In this document: positions 40,376 through 49,976 of the stretch, piece after piece
Layout of the letters: each line of letters starts with the position of its first letter
Numbering within the stretch: the first letter of the stretch is position 1
NCBI GenBank assembly: GCA_003513005.1
Contig: DOTD01000073.1
Span: 1-64,000, forward strand
Length of the DNA stretch: 64,000 nt
Direction: 5' to 3'
DNA from: Desulfotomaculum sp.
Lineage (GTDB): Bacteria > Bacillota > Desulfotomaculia > Desulfotomaculales > Nap2-2B
Program-made: the position numbers and the translations under genes
The notes under the pieces: generated by a model
What the model was told of the DNA's origin: nothing
The model's database searches: none
What the model saw: the letters and a program-made list of their open reading frames with translations, nothing else

Positions 40376-42577
40376 CTATTGCTGTACACCAATGTTGGAG
40401 GCCACCCGGAGCAGATCCAGAATGTTAACAACCCCGTCATAATTTACATCTGCAATTTGGGATTGAGGAGTCACCGGACCCATCACACTTGCCATCCATA
40501 AAAGGTCCAAAATATTTATAGAACCGTCCTGGTTCATATCCCCGACCAGTCCATAAAGATATCTTATCCCGGCAATATCGTCAGGTTCCAATGTTCTTGC
40601 TCTTGACTCGCCGGTGGCGCAATATCCGTACATTGTTTTTTCTCTGTCTTCAGTTCCGTAAAGGTCAAGCAATCCAAAAGCATGACCAAACTCATGTGTG
40701 GTGATTTCCTGTGTGTCATACTGCCCGGGTGGGTTAACAGCTGTGCTCCAGTTGTAATAATCGCTTAATTCCGTATCACTCTCCAGAATATTATTCGGAT
40801 GGGCGGTATTAAAGTGAGTCCAGGTTTGGGCCAGCCAATCTGTATATCCTATATTTACCCATATAACAGAATTTTCCGAATCTATGCCTGTAGTTGTTTT
40901 ATTCGTAGCTCCGCCGTACTTGAATAGAAATTTCGACCCTGCGCTATTCCAGGTGTTTGCGGCTGCCTTAATCGAATTTTCTTCTCCCGCGCAGTCCGCC
41001 GTGTTTGCGTTAACTTTATAGGTCAGTTTATTCCCGGGCACTGTTCCTCCCATGCAGGAGAATGTAACCCTGAACAAAGACGGGTTACTTACGAGATTGT
41101 CACTTGTAATAACATAGAGATTTCCTGCTCCATCATCTGCATTATAGCTGCTTGCCCCTCCGGGCACAAGGCAGCTAATCTGGTCATCGCTCCACGATTT
41201 TATAGTGGCATAAGTAAATATAATGTTTCCCTGGCCGGCCCAGAACGCCACATCTCCCTGGGAGGAACCGAAGCTGCTGCCGCTGATGGTTACCTCTGTG
41301 CTGTCTTCGGCAGCTTCATAAGTAGTTAAGTCTTTAGCCACGGCCCGCCCGGAATCAGGTGAAACACCGGTTATTTCCGGAAGCGGCCCACTATATTTTT
41401 CAACTAATACATTATCAACGAAAGTACCTTTGTCATTATTAGTTTCGTCACTGTAAAAACAGAAACCAACCCATACCTGGGACTGCCCGCATACTTCGTC
41501 CAGGGGTAAATATTCCTGGCGCCAGGGAGTCCAGTCTCCAGGACGGTAATAACCGTAAAAATCTACATTGTCTACTGAGTAGCCATAATAAAAACTTTCG
41601 TAAGGATTTCCGTCTTGATCGTAGCCTTCTTCTGCAGATTTTGTCCAGTTATCAAAGGTCATCCTGGCGCTGGTGGCGTCGCTTAAATCAAACGGCCCGT
41701 AAACCATCCAGGCATCCATATTATTCTGGTAATTGTCAACGGCCGGGTTAAGGTCACCGCAAACGTCCTGGCATGTTCCTGCGCACCAGGCGCTGTAGCT
41801 GCCGGTATATGGTTGATAGCTTTCTTTACCCCAGGTATAAGAGCAATCAGGCGCCCCATAAAGATCCCATTTCGGATCCGCAGGCCAGTCTGATTCAAAG
41901 CCTTCATCCAGTATTGTTGTCCAGTAGGGCTGGCTGGCGCTGCTGCTTCCGGACAAGGCAGAATCCTGCTTTTCAGGCTGAACATTGTTTGAAATAAAAG
42001 ACCTCCCGTTTTGAGATAGAGGAAAAGATTGCCGCGTAGTATATACCTGTTCCGTTACTGTTTCTTCTTTTTTAACCTTCTGTTTTTCCTCTATTTTGTC
42101 TGAGATCAAAGCAGAAATGTCTTTGACTGTCACATTTAAACCCACTATTTTATCTTTTTGTACTGTGTATTTCCCTTGTCTGGCGCCGGCAAGCTCGTAA
42201 TATTTACCACTGGCTTTTAAAAAGGCTAATATTTCTTCTCCTTTTTGAAATACAGGCGTATCAGATACCCGGCAGGTTATTTCCCCTACTGTTCCCCCTG
42301 GAACTTTTATAATAACTTTCTCATCCCCTGCCCCTTTAAATAGTTCCTCTTTTGAAACAGTGACATAAGTATAAATTTTCTTGTCTTCCCATCCGGATTG
42401 AATAGCTGTAACTTCACCGGTCATAATAATCTGTGCTTCCGCGGCCAAAGTCCCCAGGTCTTTTTTTATGATCGTGGCCTGCGCCTTTTCCGAGCTGAAT
42501 AAAACAAAAAAAGACATAAAGAAAAACACCAGCAAAACGAAAATATTGTAGTTGTTTAGTTTTATTTTGCGTGTCAT
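40376..42577 (-). CDS. Secreted metzincin-type metalloprotease with TIG domain and C-terminal dockerin
   Basis: A signal peptide (residues 1-34) is followed by an unassigned domain (35-150), a Cys-containing beta-rich domain (about 225-400), and an IPT/TIG domain (about 402-505, PEITGVSPDSG). The zinc protease domain has H628-E-x2-H-x2-G-x2-D638 (HEFGHAFGLLD) with the Met-turn TMYGY; Asp as third ligand is known in snapalysin-type metzincins. Residues 675-733 are a type I dockerin with two calcium loops (DMNQDGSINILD, DVNYDGVVNILD). It should be exported, digest protein, and dock to a cohesin such as that encoded at 45946-47721. ATG with GGGGTG site. Confidence 0.88.
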   Translation of the reverse strand: MTRKIKLNNYNIFVLLVFFFMSFFVLFSSEKAQATIIKKDLGTLAAEAQIIMTGEVTAIQSGWEDKKIYTYVTVSKEELFKGAGDEKVIIKVPGGTVGEITCRVSDTPVFQKGEEILAFLKASGKYYELAGARQGKYTVQKDKIVGLNVTVKDISALISDKIEEKQKVKKEETVTEQVYTTRQSFPLSQNGRSFISNNVQPEKQDSALSGSSSASQPYWTTILDEGFESDWPADPKWDLYGAPDCSYTWGKESYQPYTGSYSAWCAGTCQDVCGDLNPAVDNYQNNMDAWMVYGPFDLSDATSARMTFDNWTKSAEEGYDQDGNPYESFYYGYSVDNVDFYGYYRPGDWTPWRQEYLPLDEVCGQSQVWVGFCFYSDETNNDKGTFVDNVLVEKYSGPLPEITGVSPDSGRAVAKDLTTYEAAEDSTEVTISGSSFGSSQGDVAFWAGQGNIIFTYATIKSWSDDQISCLVPGGASSYNADDGAGNLYVITSDNLVSNPSLFRVTFSCMGGTVPGNKLTYKVNANTADCAGEENSIKAAANTWNSAGSKFLFKYGGATNKTTTGIDSENSVIWVNIGYTDWLAQTWTHFNTAHPNNILESDTELSDYYNWSTAVNPPGQYDTQEITTHEFGHAFGLLDLYGTEDREKTMYGYCATGESRARTLEPDDIAGIRYLYGLVGDMNQDGSINILDLLWMASVMGPVTPQSQIADVNYDGVVNILDLLRVASNIGVQQ

Positions 42578-42640
42578 TTTTTACACCCCGCTTTTTTAAA
42601 ATAGGACACCTGCCTTAACAATTAAAAGTTGGCCTATTAT

Positions 42641-42680
42641 AAAAGAGGCGCCCCGCCTTTTAAGACGGGACACCTTTCCA
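42641..42680 (-). terminator. Candidate terminator after the large SLH protein gene
   Basis: On the minus strand GGTGTCCCG (42666-42674) pairs with CGGGGCGCC (42647-42655), two G-U pairs included, over a 10-base loop, and is followed by TCTTTTA. It lies 50 to 90 bases past the stop of the gene at 42732-45920. Confidence 0.6.
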
Positions 42681-42731
42681 ACTTTCAAATTGCCTGGTTA
42701 TCAGACATTTTACCTGCTAACTTTCGTTAGA

Positions 42732-45700
42732 CTAGAGCTTTGCCAGCATACGGGAGACCATGGCGCATACTTCAGCCCTGATAGCGTTTTTCCCGGGGCC
42801 GAAAGTACCGTTGGGATAACCTTTGATAATCCCTTCTTTAACGGCCACAGCAACCGAACCTCTCGCCCAGGCAGAAATGTTATGATCGTCTTTAAAGGCT
42901 GTTACTGCACTGGCGTTTGCAGCGGCTTCGTCTGCCTTGCCCAAAGCCCTTATTAAAATGGCCGCAATTTCTTCTCTGGTGATTTTCGCGTTTGGTTTGA
43001 ATAGTCCCTTTCCATAGCCTTTCACCAGATTTGCCTTGGCTGCCGCTTCAATCACGCCATAGTACCAATCGTTCGGAGATACGTCTTTGAATGTTGGCGT
43101 GGCAGGATTCTCTTCGGCAAGTCCGAGCGCAACAGCGATTATCTTGGTGAACTCAGCTCTCGTGATATCATTTCTAGGCCTGAACGTGCCGTCCGGATAT
43201 CCGTTAAGAATGCCTTTTTCGCACAGTTCCTTGATTACTCCTGATGCCCAGTAGCTTTCCGGAACATCGGTATATGCACAGCCTTTCTTTTCTTCTGCCG
43301 CAGTTGTAAAGCTCCAGTTGAGGCTGGCGTTTTGAGCTGAGCAGTCTGCCCGTTTTACAGTTCCATACGGAATGCTAATGGTATATTTGGTATTAAAGTT
43401 AAAGTTGTCGTGAGCAATGGTTAAGACCTTTCCATCAACAGTTGCCTTTACTCCGCTCACAACATTGTTCTGAGCATCTTTAACGCTTAACTTGGTCAGA
43501 TCTACGGCCGCGATATTTTGTTTGAAGGTAACCTTCACAACAGCGTCGATGGCAACGTTTTCAGCGTTTGCCGCAGGCACGTATGTATCGACATTCAGTT
43601 CGCACGAGCTTCCGCCGCCGCCACCACCACCACCACCGCCTGATTTGGTAGTGGTAAAGGCTACGACCTGTCCTTCGCCCCAGCCGGCGGAGTTATGTGC
43701 CATTGCCTTGTATTCATAAGGAGTGTTTGACGTAAGACCGGTGAGAGCGAAACTGAAAGCGCCAGATCCGTATGGACCTGGTGTCTCAACACCCGCGTCC
43801 GTCCACTCTGTTACGCCTTGCTTGCGGTAAACGAACTTGCGCTGGTCGCAATCGGCGCCGCCGACATTGGTGATATTACCGTTTAATGTCGCGCCGCCAG
43901 TGGTGATATTGGTGGCGCTGCTGGTTGTTACAGTCGGCGGTATCACCTGACAGGTTGCCAGAGTGGTAAAGTATGTTTTTGTTACTACACTCCAGCCTGC
44001 AGAGTTGTGAGCCATTGCACTATATTCATAAGAAGTGTTTAAATCAAGCCCCGTCAGGTTAAAGCTGAATGCGCCTATCCCGAATGTACCTGTCTCAACG
44101 CCTGCGTCCGTCCACTCTGTTACGCCTTGCCTGCGGTAAACAAACTTGCGCTGGTCGCAATCGGCGCCGCCGTTGCTGGTGATGTTCCCTTTTAAGGTTG
44201 CGCCGCTGCAGGTGATATCGGCAGCGTTCTCAGTTGTCACGGTAGGAGCGGTTATTTCTCCGCCGGGTATGGTAAAGCTTCCCTGTGCTTGGACCGCATT
44301 TGCAGTGACCATCACAGTATATGTTCCCGCCCCGAAGCCGGCTGTGGAGAAAACGAATTCATATTCTCCATTCTGGTTTGTTAACATCTGCCCCAGGGCA
44401 AAGATATCTCCGCCTTTTTCTATCACTATTGCAACAGACACATCTCTTTCCGGAACATCGCCGTATCTTCTTGTCAGGGTTCCGGATGCAGTTACTGTGT
44501 CGTTGCCATCATTATATTGAAGATCCAGGGTCAAACAATAGACATCAGATGACTGCTTGGTTGTGAAACTCCACTCATGCTCATCGTTGCCCACACCGCC
44601 GGACTGTACACAATTATCAGGAATTGTCACCGTGTAAGTAGTCTCGAACTGGAGGGCAGGATGGCTGATATTCAGGGTCCGGCCGTTCAGAGCCGCTGTC
44701 ACACCCTGCAGGATGTCGCTCCCGTCACGAATCACTACGCCGCCGCCGTTTAGTGTAACATCCCTGTCAAAAGTAGCGCTTATCTCAGTGTCTGCGTCTA
44801 CATCAACACCCGTTGCGCCGTCAGCAGGCTGGTTACTTTCCACCAGGGGGGGTTCCGGTTCTATACAGAGTGGAGTAGTGAAGTCTACTACTTGACTTTC
44901 TCCCCAGCCGGCGGAGTTGTGCGCCATAGCCTTGTATTCATAAGTAGTATCTGGATCAAGCCCGGTCAGTCCGAAGCTGAAAGCTCCCGTCCCGAATGTA
45001 CCTGTCTCATCACCCGCGTCAATCCAATCCGGGTCGCCTTGCTGGCGGTACTGGAACTTGCGCTCGTTGCAATCTGCCCCGTTGATGATATTTCCGTTTA
45101 AGGTAGCGCTGTTGCAGGTGATATCGGTAGCTCCATTATCAGTTCCTACTTCGGGTTCTGTTTGTTGCTGGACAATCAGCCCCATGGTGTTCAGAATAGC
45201 TTCCAGCTGATCCTTTTGATCCTGAGTTAACTGGTCGTACATTGCGGAAAGGCAATCCACCGTCAGCCCGCAGGCTGTCAGGTCATCCCGTGTTAAGTTG
45301 CCGTCACTTACACTAACGAGCCAATCCAAAATGGTATCAAACTGATCTCTTACACCGTCTGTAACTACCAGTCCGGGTCCGAACTGGATCTGAGACAGCT
45401 TAACCATAAACATCACAAACTCATCAAAGGAGATCCCCTTTGAATTGAGCTGGGCTAAGGTTTCCGGGTTTATTGAATTATCGTGAAGCCAATTGATAAG
45501 CCCGTTCAAATATTCCTCGTCGGATACCTCGTCGGGGCTGACTGGATCAATGGCGTTTAGGAAACCTTGATACCCAGTAGCGCCGCCGCTGGGATTATTG
45601 GGTAGATAGCCCGATACATCGTCAACCAAACCGATTTTAATATTTAAATAAGTATTTTCATCTATATCCAAGGTGTCTTTTAACGCTGCTTCTTCTTCAT

Positions 45701-45920
45701 CACTCAAGCAATTAAAGAAATTCTGCGCCATTGCATCGCTGATTTCTACCGCCTGTTCCAACTGTTCCGGGGTTAGATTATGCAATTGCCCGAAGAAGGG
45801 GCCGAGATCACTTATTAATTGCCCATAATCATCACTCGCCAGAGACATACCAGCGCCGGTAATCAGCAAAATTGCCGCAAGGCATAGTGCCAAGATTATT
45901 TTTTTGAAGGATCCTCTCAT
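42732..45920 (-). CDS. Large surface protein: helical module, Ig/FN3-like repeats and three SLH domains
   Basis: After a signal peptide, about residues 30-255 are a helical module with SGGATGYQGFLNA, shared with the dockerin protein at 47870-49066. Three repeats of about 95 residues with the TCNSATLNGNI opening and YEYKAMAHNSAGWGE ending follow. They are interleaved with two SbsA-type Ig-like domains (PADGATGVDVDADTEISATF) and a Gly10 linker. The last 190 residues are three SLH domains (YWASGVIKELCEKGILNGYP, ITRAEF, ITREEI). SLH triplets bind pyruvylated cell-wall polymer, so this is a wall-anchored display protein. ATG 45920 is preferred over GTG 45935 because GAGGTGAG is properly spaced. 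Confidence 0.88.
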   Translation of the reverse strand: MRGSFKKIILALCLAAILLITGAGMSLASDDYGQLISDLGPFFGQLHNLTPEQLEQAVEISDAMAQNFFNCLSDEEEAALKDTLDIDENTYLNIKIGLVDDVSGYLPNNPSGGATGYQGFLNAIDPVSPDEVSDEEYLNGLINWLHDNSINPETLAQLNSKGISFDEFVMFMVKLSQIQFGPGLVVTDGVRDQFDTILDWLVSVSDGNLTRDDLTACGLTVDCLSAMYDQLTQDQKDQLEAILNTMGLIVQQQTEPEVGTDNGATDITCNSATLNGNIINGADCNERKFQYRQQGDPDWIDAGDETGTFGTGAFSFGLTGLDPDTTYEYKAMAHNSAGWGESQVVDFTTPLCIEPEPPLVESNQPADGATGVDVDADTEISATFDRDVTLNGGGVVIRDGSDILQGVTAALNGRTLNISHPALQFETTYTVTIPDNCVQSGGVGNDEHEWSFTTKQSSDVYCLTLDLQYNDGNDTVTASGTLTRRYGDVPERDVSVAIVIEKGGDIFALGQMLTNQNGEYEFVFSTAGFGAGTYTVMVTANAVQAQGSFTIPGGEITAPTVTTENAADITCSGATLKGNITSNGGADCDQRKFVYRRQGVTEWTDAGVETGTFGIGAFSFNLTGLDLNTSYEYSAMAHNSAGWSVVTKTYFTTLATCQVIPPTVTTSSATNITTGGATLNGNITNVGGADCDQRKFVYRKQGVTEWTDAGVETPGPYGSGAFSFALTGLTSNTPYEYKAMAHNSAGWGEGQVVAFTTTKSGGGGGGGGGGSSCELNVDTYVPAANAENVAIDAVVKVTFKQNIAAVDLTKLSVKDAQNNVVSGVKATVDGKVLTIAHDNFNFNTKYTISIPYGTVKRADCSAQNASLNWSFTTAAEEKKGCAYTDVPESYWASGVIKELCEKGILNGYPDGTFRPRNDITRAEFTKIIAVALGLAEENPATPTFKDVSPNDWYYGVIEAAAKANLVKGYGKGLFKPNAKITREEIAAILIRALGKADEAAANASAVTAFKDDHNISAWARGSVAVAVKEGIIKGYPNGTFGPGKNAIRAEVCAMVSRMLAKL

Positions 45921-45945
45921 CGTTTTTATGCTCACCTCACTTTTT

Positions 45946-47721
45946 TTAAATTACCAGGTCCGCTACAACCTGCTCAGCAAATGTTGAATACGTGGCATTA
46001 GGATCTTGTTTTAAGACAAATAGCTCAACCTTATAGGTTCCTGTCTCCGTGGGAGCATTAATATCAAAACTGATATTCGCAACCCCGCCTGCAGCAATAT
46101 TCTCTGTTTTGCTAGTAAAGCTCTTTACTTCGATAACCCCATCTGGTCTTGTTTTTGTGACCTGACAGCCTACCACCATCGAGTCGTAATTGATGTTTGT
46201 GAGGTTGGTTAGTATTGCCGTCACCGTCCTAGTGCTACCGCTGCCGGTAATCTGAGGGGCGGAAAATTTTAACGGGAAATTATAGATATGGAAAGTTCCT
46301 TCCACTATTACCGGATCTCCTACACCGGGCGTAGCTGTTACCTGCACAGTGTAATCAGCCACTACCGGCAGGTCAATCGCAGGTGTGTATAACTGAATAA
46401 AGCTGGAGTCGCTTTCAGGAGTATATGTGGCTACAGTATTGCCTCCTGAATTTTTGATGACTACCGACCAGTTGACGGCTTCTGGTGTTCCTCCCCTGTC
46501 GGCTGATCCGTCAATCATCAGGGGCCGGTCCGGGCTGATATAGGCGCCGGTCAGGTTGACTGTTACATTCAGCTGCTGCGGCGGAGGCGCCGCTAAGGTG
46601 GTAAAAGACCAGGTGGTCTGATCATTTGTCTGGCCGCCATTAATGACCGCTCCGGCAGGAATGGTGACAGTATATGTCGTGCTATAGGCAAACGCGTTAT
46701 GCGCAATGGTCAGTGTCCTGCTGTCTCCCCCAAGGGTGGCGTTCACGCCTGCCACCGGGTTGCTACCCGCATCCTTGATTGTGACTCCGTCAAGATTGCC
46801 GACTGTTACATCCATATTAGAAGTTGCCTGCACTGGAGCGTTAAGAGCTACGTTCGTCGCTCCATTAAGGGGCTGAACCGGCGTGAGAACAGGCTTTTCC
46901 GGCGGAGGCGCCGCTAAGGTGGTAAAAGACCAGGTGGTCTGATCATTTGTCTGGCCGCCATTAATGACCGCTCCGGCAGGAATGGTTACAGTATATGTCG
47001 TGCTGTAATTAAACGCGTTATGAGCAATGGTCAGAGTCTTGTTGTCCACACCCAGGGTGGCGCTCACGCCTGCCACCGGGTTGTTACCCGCGTCCTTGAT
47101 TGTGACTCCGGCAAGGTTGACTACTGTTACATCCATATTAGAAATTGCCTGCACTGGAGCGTTAAGAGCTACGTTCGTCGCTCCATTTAAGGGCTGAACC
47201 GGCGTGATAACAGGCTTTGGCACTACCGCGCCGTTTATAGTGATTGTGTCCTCTGTCGTCGTATGACTAATGCTGGCTCCGCCTTCTCCTCCCAGGAGAG
47301 TTGAACCAGGCACAAAAGAAAGGTTTGCCGTGCCGGCGGCTAATGCTGTAAATGTAATTACTGCCGCCGTGCCGCCACTTCCCGTATATGCATTTGCAGG
47401 TACCAGCGCTATCGAAGCATAGTTAATATTGCCGGTTGTATTATTAATTTCATTTTGAACAGGAAAAGGACTTGTAAAAATATTTCCATCGGTCACCTGA
47501 TCAGCCCGCAGCAATGATGGGTTAAACTGCAGGTTGAACTGCGTGCCCATTACAGCGGTCGCATTATTCAAGACTATGTCTACGGTGAACTGGTCACCCA
47601 CATTCACCGCAGCAGGCGCCTGAGGGCCGATGGAAGGGACAGCAGCCCAGGCAGGAATTGCAACACAAAGCATTCCCAGCAACAGGGCGATAAACAAAAT
47701 GGAGATCTTCCTGTTAAGCAT
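45946..47721 (-). CDS. Secreted cohesin-domain protein
   Basis: After a signal peptide (to about residue 26), residues 28-167 form a cohesin-like domain: AAVNVGDQFTVDIVLNN, MGTQFNLQFNPSLLRADQV, and AAVITFTALAAGTANLSF follow the family's strands. Two nearly identical SbsA-type Ig-like domains follow (about 170-272 and 275-375, each starting VQPLNGATNVALNAPVQA). A C-terminal region has a CARDB-like strand pattern (SSTRTVTAILTNL-like). The partners should be the three dockerin proteins nearby. There is a single cohesin and no SLH, sortase motif or transmembrane anchor, so how it stays on the cell is unclear. AAAGGAGGATAAC precedes the ATG. Confidence 0.82.
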   Translation of the reverse strand: MLNRKISILFIALLLGMLCVAIPAWAAVPSIGPQAPAAVNVGDQFTVDIVLNNATAVMGTQFNLQFNPSLLRADQVTDGNIFTSPFPVQNEINNTTGNINYASIALVPANAYTGSGGTAAVITFTALAAGTANLSFVPGSTLLGGEGGASISHTTTEDTITINGAVVPKPVITPVQPLNGATNVALNAPVQAISNMDVTVVNLAGVTIKDAGNNPVAGVSATLGVDNKTLTIAHNAFNYSTTYTVTIPAGAVINGGQTNDQTTWSFTTLAAPPPEKPVLTPVQPLNGATNVALNAPVQATSNMDVTVGNLDGVTIKDAGSNPVAGVNATLGGDSRTLTIAHNAFAYSTTYTVTIPAGAVINGGQTNDQTTWSFTTLAAPPPQQLNVTVNLTGAYISPDRPLMIDGSADRGGTPEAVNWSVVIKNSGGNTVATYTPESDSSFIQLYTPAIDLPVVADYTVQVTATPGVGDPVIVEGTFHIYNFPLKFSAPQITGSGSTRTVTAILTNLTNINYDSMVVGCQVTKTRPDGVIEVKSFTSKTENIAAGGVANISFDINAPTETGTYKVELFVLKQDPNATYSTFAEQVVADLVI

Positions 47722-47869
47722 GTTATCCTCCTTTACAAAGTTTATTTCCTTCTAAAAAAACTAAGATAATTTCCTTCCAAAACCTTTTATTAGTAAACCG
47801 CCAGTTAAGTTTTTTTCTGCACTCCCCCAGTCATAAAATTTTTAGTAATCTATTTTTTAAAACTTATTG

Positions 47870-49066
47870 TCACATTCCAATATTCTGGGCTACCCTCAAC
47901 AGGTCGAGAATATTTACCTGGCTGTCTTTATTCACGTCGGCCCATAGTGATTCGCCGCTGACAGGACCCATTTTTGAAGCCATCCAGAGCAGATCCAGGA
48001 TATTAATTGCCTTGTCTGAGTTCATGTCTCCCAGTCTCAGAGTGACCGGCGCCATTTGTTTGACCTCATCCTGGCCAAGGCTGACCGGCGTATCTACTTC
48101 TTTCCAACTCCAGTCGGCTTTGTCAAAGGATATCTGGCATGCGCCTGCAGGCAGCCCGCTCAGGGTGTAGTAGCCGTTGCTTGCTGATATGGCGGAAGCA
48201 ACCACCTGGTTATTGATTTCCGCTTTTATCTCCGAACCGGCGTGGTTTGGTTCCGGATCGGCCTGAGAAACCTTCTCCAGATAAACATAGCCATAAATGC
48301 CTGCGCCTTCTACCGTGCCCAGCTTTTTGAGAATTTCAATCAGGTCATTCCGCTGTTGATCAGTTAACTGGCCGATGGCCGCCTGAAACATGGCGCAGCT
48401 AAAACCCACTTCTTCCAGATCCTGCCTTGTTATCTTGCTGACCGCTATAATATACTGATCAACCAGCGCATCAAAATTAGCGCATATTATGTTGCCGGCG
48501 GCATCTATTTTTAGCTGCTTAAACATCTGTATAAAAAATTCCAACTGTTCTATTTCTCCCCACCGCCAGGTGTCATTCATCTCAACCCGGTAGTCGTTGG
48601 GAAGAGTCAACCTCAGTTGCTCGTATAAACCGGCCAAATAATCCAGGTCACGGTTTACCGGCTGAACACTGTTGACAAAACCATCGTACCCGGCTTGGCC
48701 GCCGCTCTGGTGGCTATTGACGTATTCTTCAATAGTCCAGGGCCATCTCGTACCGCCAAAATCCAGGTGAAACTTGTTCATCAGGGCTTGCTGCCGCTGC
48801 GCCGTCAGGACGGGCTGGTTCCCGTTGATACCGTAAAAAACCGCCTCGTTGAGCTTCTTGCCGATATTCACCAGCTCTTCCATTTCACTGGCGTTTAAAA
48901 GAGCCAGCCCGTCCCAGACATCGCTCATTGCTTCCACACAGTCAGTGCTGTCTAATTCATTTATACCTCCGGCACCGCCGGCCATGGCCTTCTGCTGACT
49001 TGAAGCCATCAGAAGCACGATTAATAAAACAGCGCTTAAAATGACTGTCCCTGCTTTTTTTACCAT
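47870..49066 (-). CDS. Secreted protein with helical module, CarboxypepD_reg-like domain and C-terminal dockerin
   Basis: A signal peptide (MVKKAGTVILSAVLLIVLLM) leads into a helical module of about 210 residues containing SGGQAGYDGFVNS. It aligns along its length with the N-terminus of the SLH protein at 42732-45920. About residues 250-335 are a CarboxypepD_reg-like beta-sandwich (YYTLSGLPAGACQISF). The last 60 residues are a type I dockerin with loops DMNSDKAINILD and DVNKDSQVNILD. No catalytic motif is visible. It is predicted to be exported and held by a cohesin. GGAGGTACATTT precedes the ATG. Confidence 0.85.
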   Translation of the reverse strand: MVKKAGTVILSAVLLIVLLMASSQQKAMAGGAGGINELDSTDCVEAMSDVWDGLALLNASEMEELVNIGKKLNEAVFYGINGNQPVLTAQRQQALMNKFHLDFGGTRWPWTIEEYVNSHQSGGQAGYDGFVNSVQPVNRDLDYLAGLYEQLRLTLPNDYRVEMNDTWRWGEIEQLEFFIQMFKQLKIDAAGNIICANFDALVDQYIIAVSKITRQDLEEVGFSCAMFQAAIGQLTDQQRNDLIEILKKLGTVEGAGIYGYVYLEKVSQADPEPNHAGSEIKAEINNQVVASAISASNGYYTLSGLPAGACQISFDKADWSWKEVDTPVSLGQDEVKQMAPVTLRLGDMNSDKAINILDLLWMASKMGPVSGESLWADVNKDSQVNILDLLRVAQNIGM

Positions 49067-49117
49067 AAATGTACCTCCTTCCTCTCAAACCTTTTATAAC
49101 GACTTAACTTGCAATTA

Positions 49118-49966
49118 TCATTTTCCTATGTTCGCTGCTACCTTGAGCAAGTCGAGAATATTTACCTGACCGTCACCGTTTACATCCGCTTTTGCCGCAT
49201 CTCCAGACGCAGGTCCCATTACCGAGGCCATCCAGAGCAGGTCCAGGATATTTATACCGCTGTCGCCGTTCATATCACCCAGATACAAGGTTACTGTCCC
49301 GGCGCCGGTAGACCCGCTTTCTTCCACTGTTACAGTCTTGGTGGTCGTTTTCCAGCTCCCGCCTGTGTGGCTGAATTCCAGCGTGCAACTACCGGCTGAC
49401 ACACCTGTAACCGTATATGACCCGTCGGCGGCCGTGACAAATGTGCCGACAACCGATCCTCCCTGTGTAGCCTTCACTTGCGTACCCGAGTCGTCCGCCG
49501 GCACTGACGTACTGATTCTTTGTAAAACGGCAAAGCCGTTTATTGAGATGTTGGGGATAGTCAGGTTTGCCTGCCTTATAGTGAACATTGAGCCCTGGTA
49601 AAGTACTGTTGTTACTGGGCTGGTCTGCGCTGTATAGATAACGGCGCCGATTTTCACTTTGAACTGGATCTGCTTACCGATGTCATTGGCTGTACCATTG
49701 ACTATCAGCTTTTCTACAAAAGGATCGCCTACCGGAATGCCGTACTGCCCGTTTTGGAAGGCTAACTCCCCTCTTTTTTCGCCGTCTATATAGGCCTCTA
49801 TAGTCCCGCTTGGAACTGGATTATTCAGATCGTCTTTAACTTGCCCATAGAAGCGATCAAAAGTACCGACTAGCTCATCCGCATAGACGGCGCCGGCAAA
49901 ACCCAGTATGAAAACTAATAACAAATAAACAAAAAGAACTTTTTTCACCCAAACCGATCCCATCAT
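49118..49966 (-). CDS. Secreted protein with beta-module, CarboxypepD_reg-like domain and C-terminal dockerin
   Basis: After a signal peptide (VLFVYLLLVFILGFAGAVYA), about residues 28-135 form a beta-rich module (YGQVKDDLNNPVPSGTIEAY) also present in the two SLH proteins encoded just upstream. About 140-220 are a CarboxypepD_reg-like sandwich (SYTVTGVSAGSCTLEF). The last 57 residues are a dockerin (DMNGDSGINILD, DVNGDGQVNILD). ATG 49966 or 49963 is chosen because GGTGG lies just upstream; the open frame to 49993 overlaps the preceding gene. No enzyme motif is seen. Confidence 0.85.
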   Translation of the reverse strand: MMGSVWVKKVLFVYLLLVFILGFAGAVYADELVGTFDRFYGQVKDDLNNPVPSGTIEAYIDGEKRGELAFQNGQYGIPVGDPFVEKLIVNGTANDIGKQIQFKVKIGAVIYTAQTSPVTTVLYQGSMFTIRQANLTIPNISINGFAVLQRISTSVPADDSGTQVKATQGGSVVGTFVTAADGSYTVTGVSAGSCTLEFSHTGGSWKTTTKTVTVEESGSTGAGTVTLYLGDMNGDSGINILDLLWMASVMGPASGDAAKADVNGDGQVNILDLLKVAANIGK

Positions 49967-49976
49967 TTCCACCACC

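Noticed and set aside
42732..45920. Gly10 linker and GGC/CCG runs considered as a repeat expansion or error
   Set aside because: The frame stays open on both sides and the run lies between two clear domains, where glycine linkers are normal.
45946..47721. Reading the C-terminal part of the cohesin protein as a second cohesin
   Set aside because: Its strand pattern resembles CARDB-like domains, and the cohesin landmarks such as FNLQFNPSLL occur only once.
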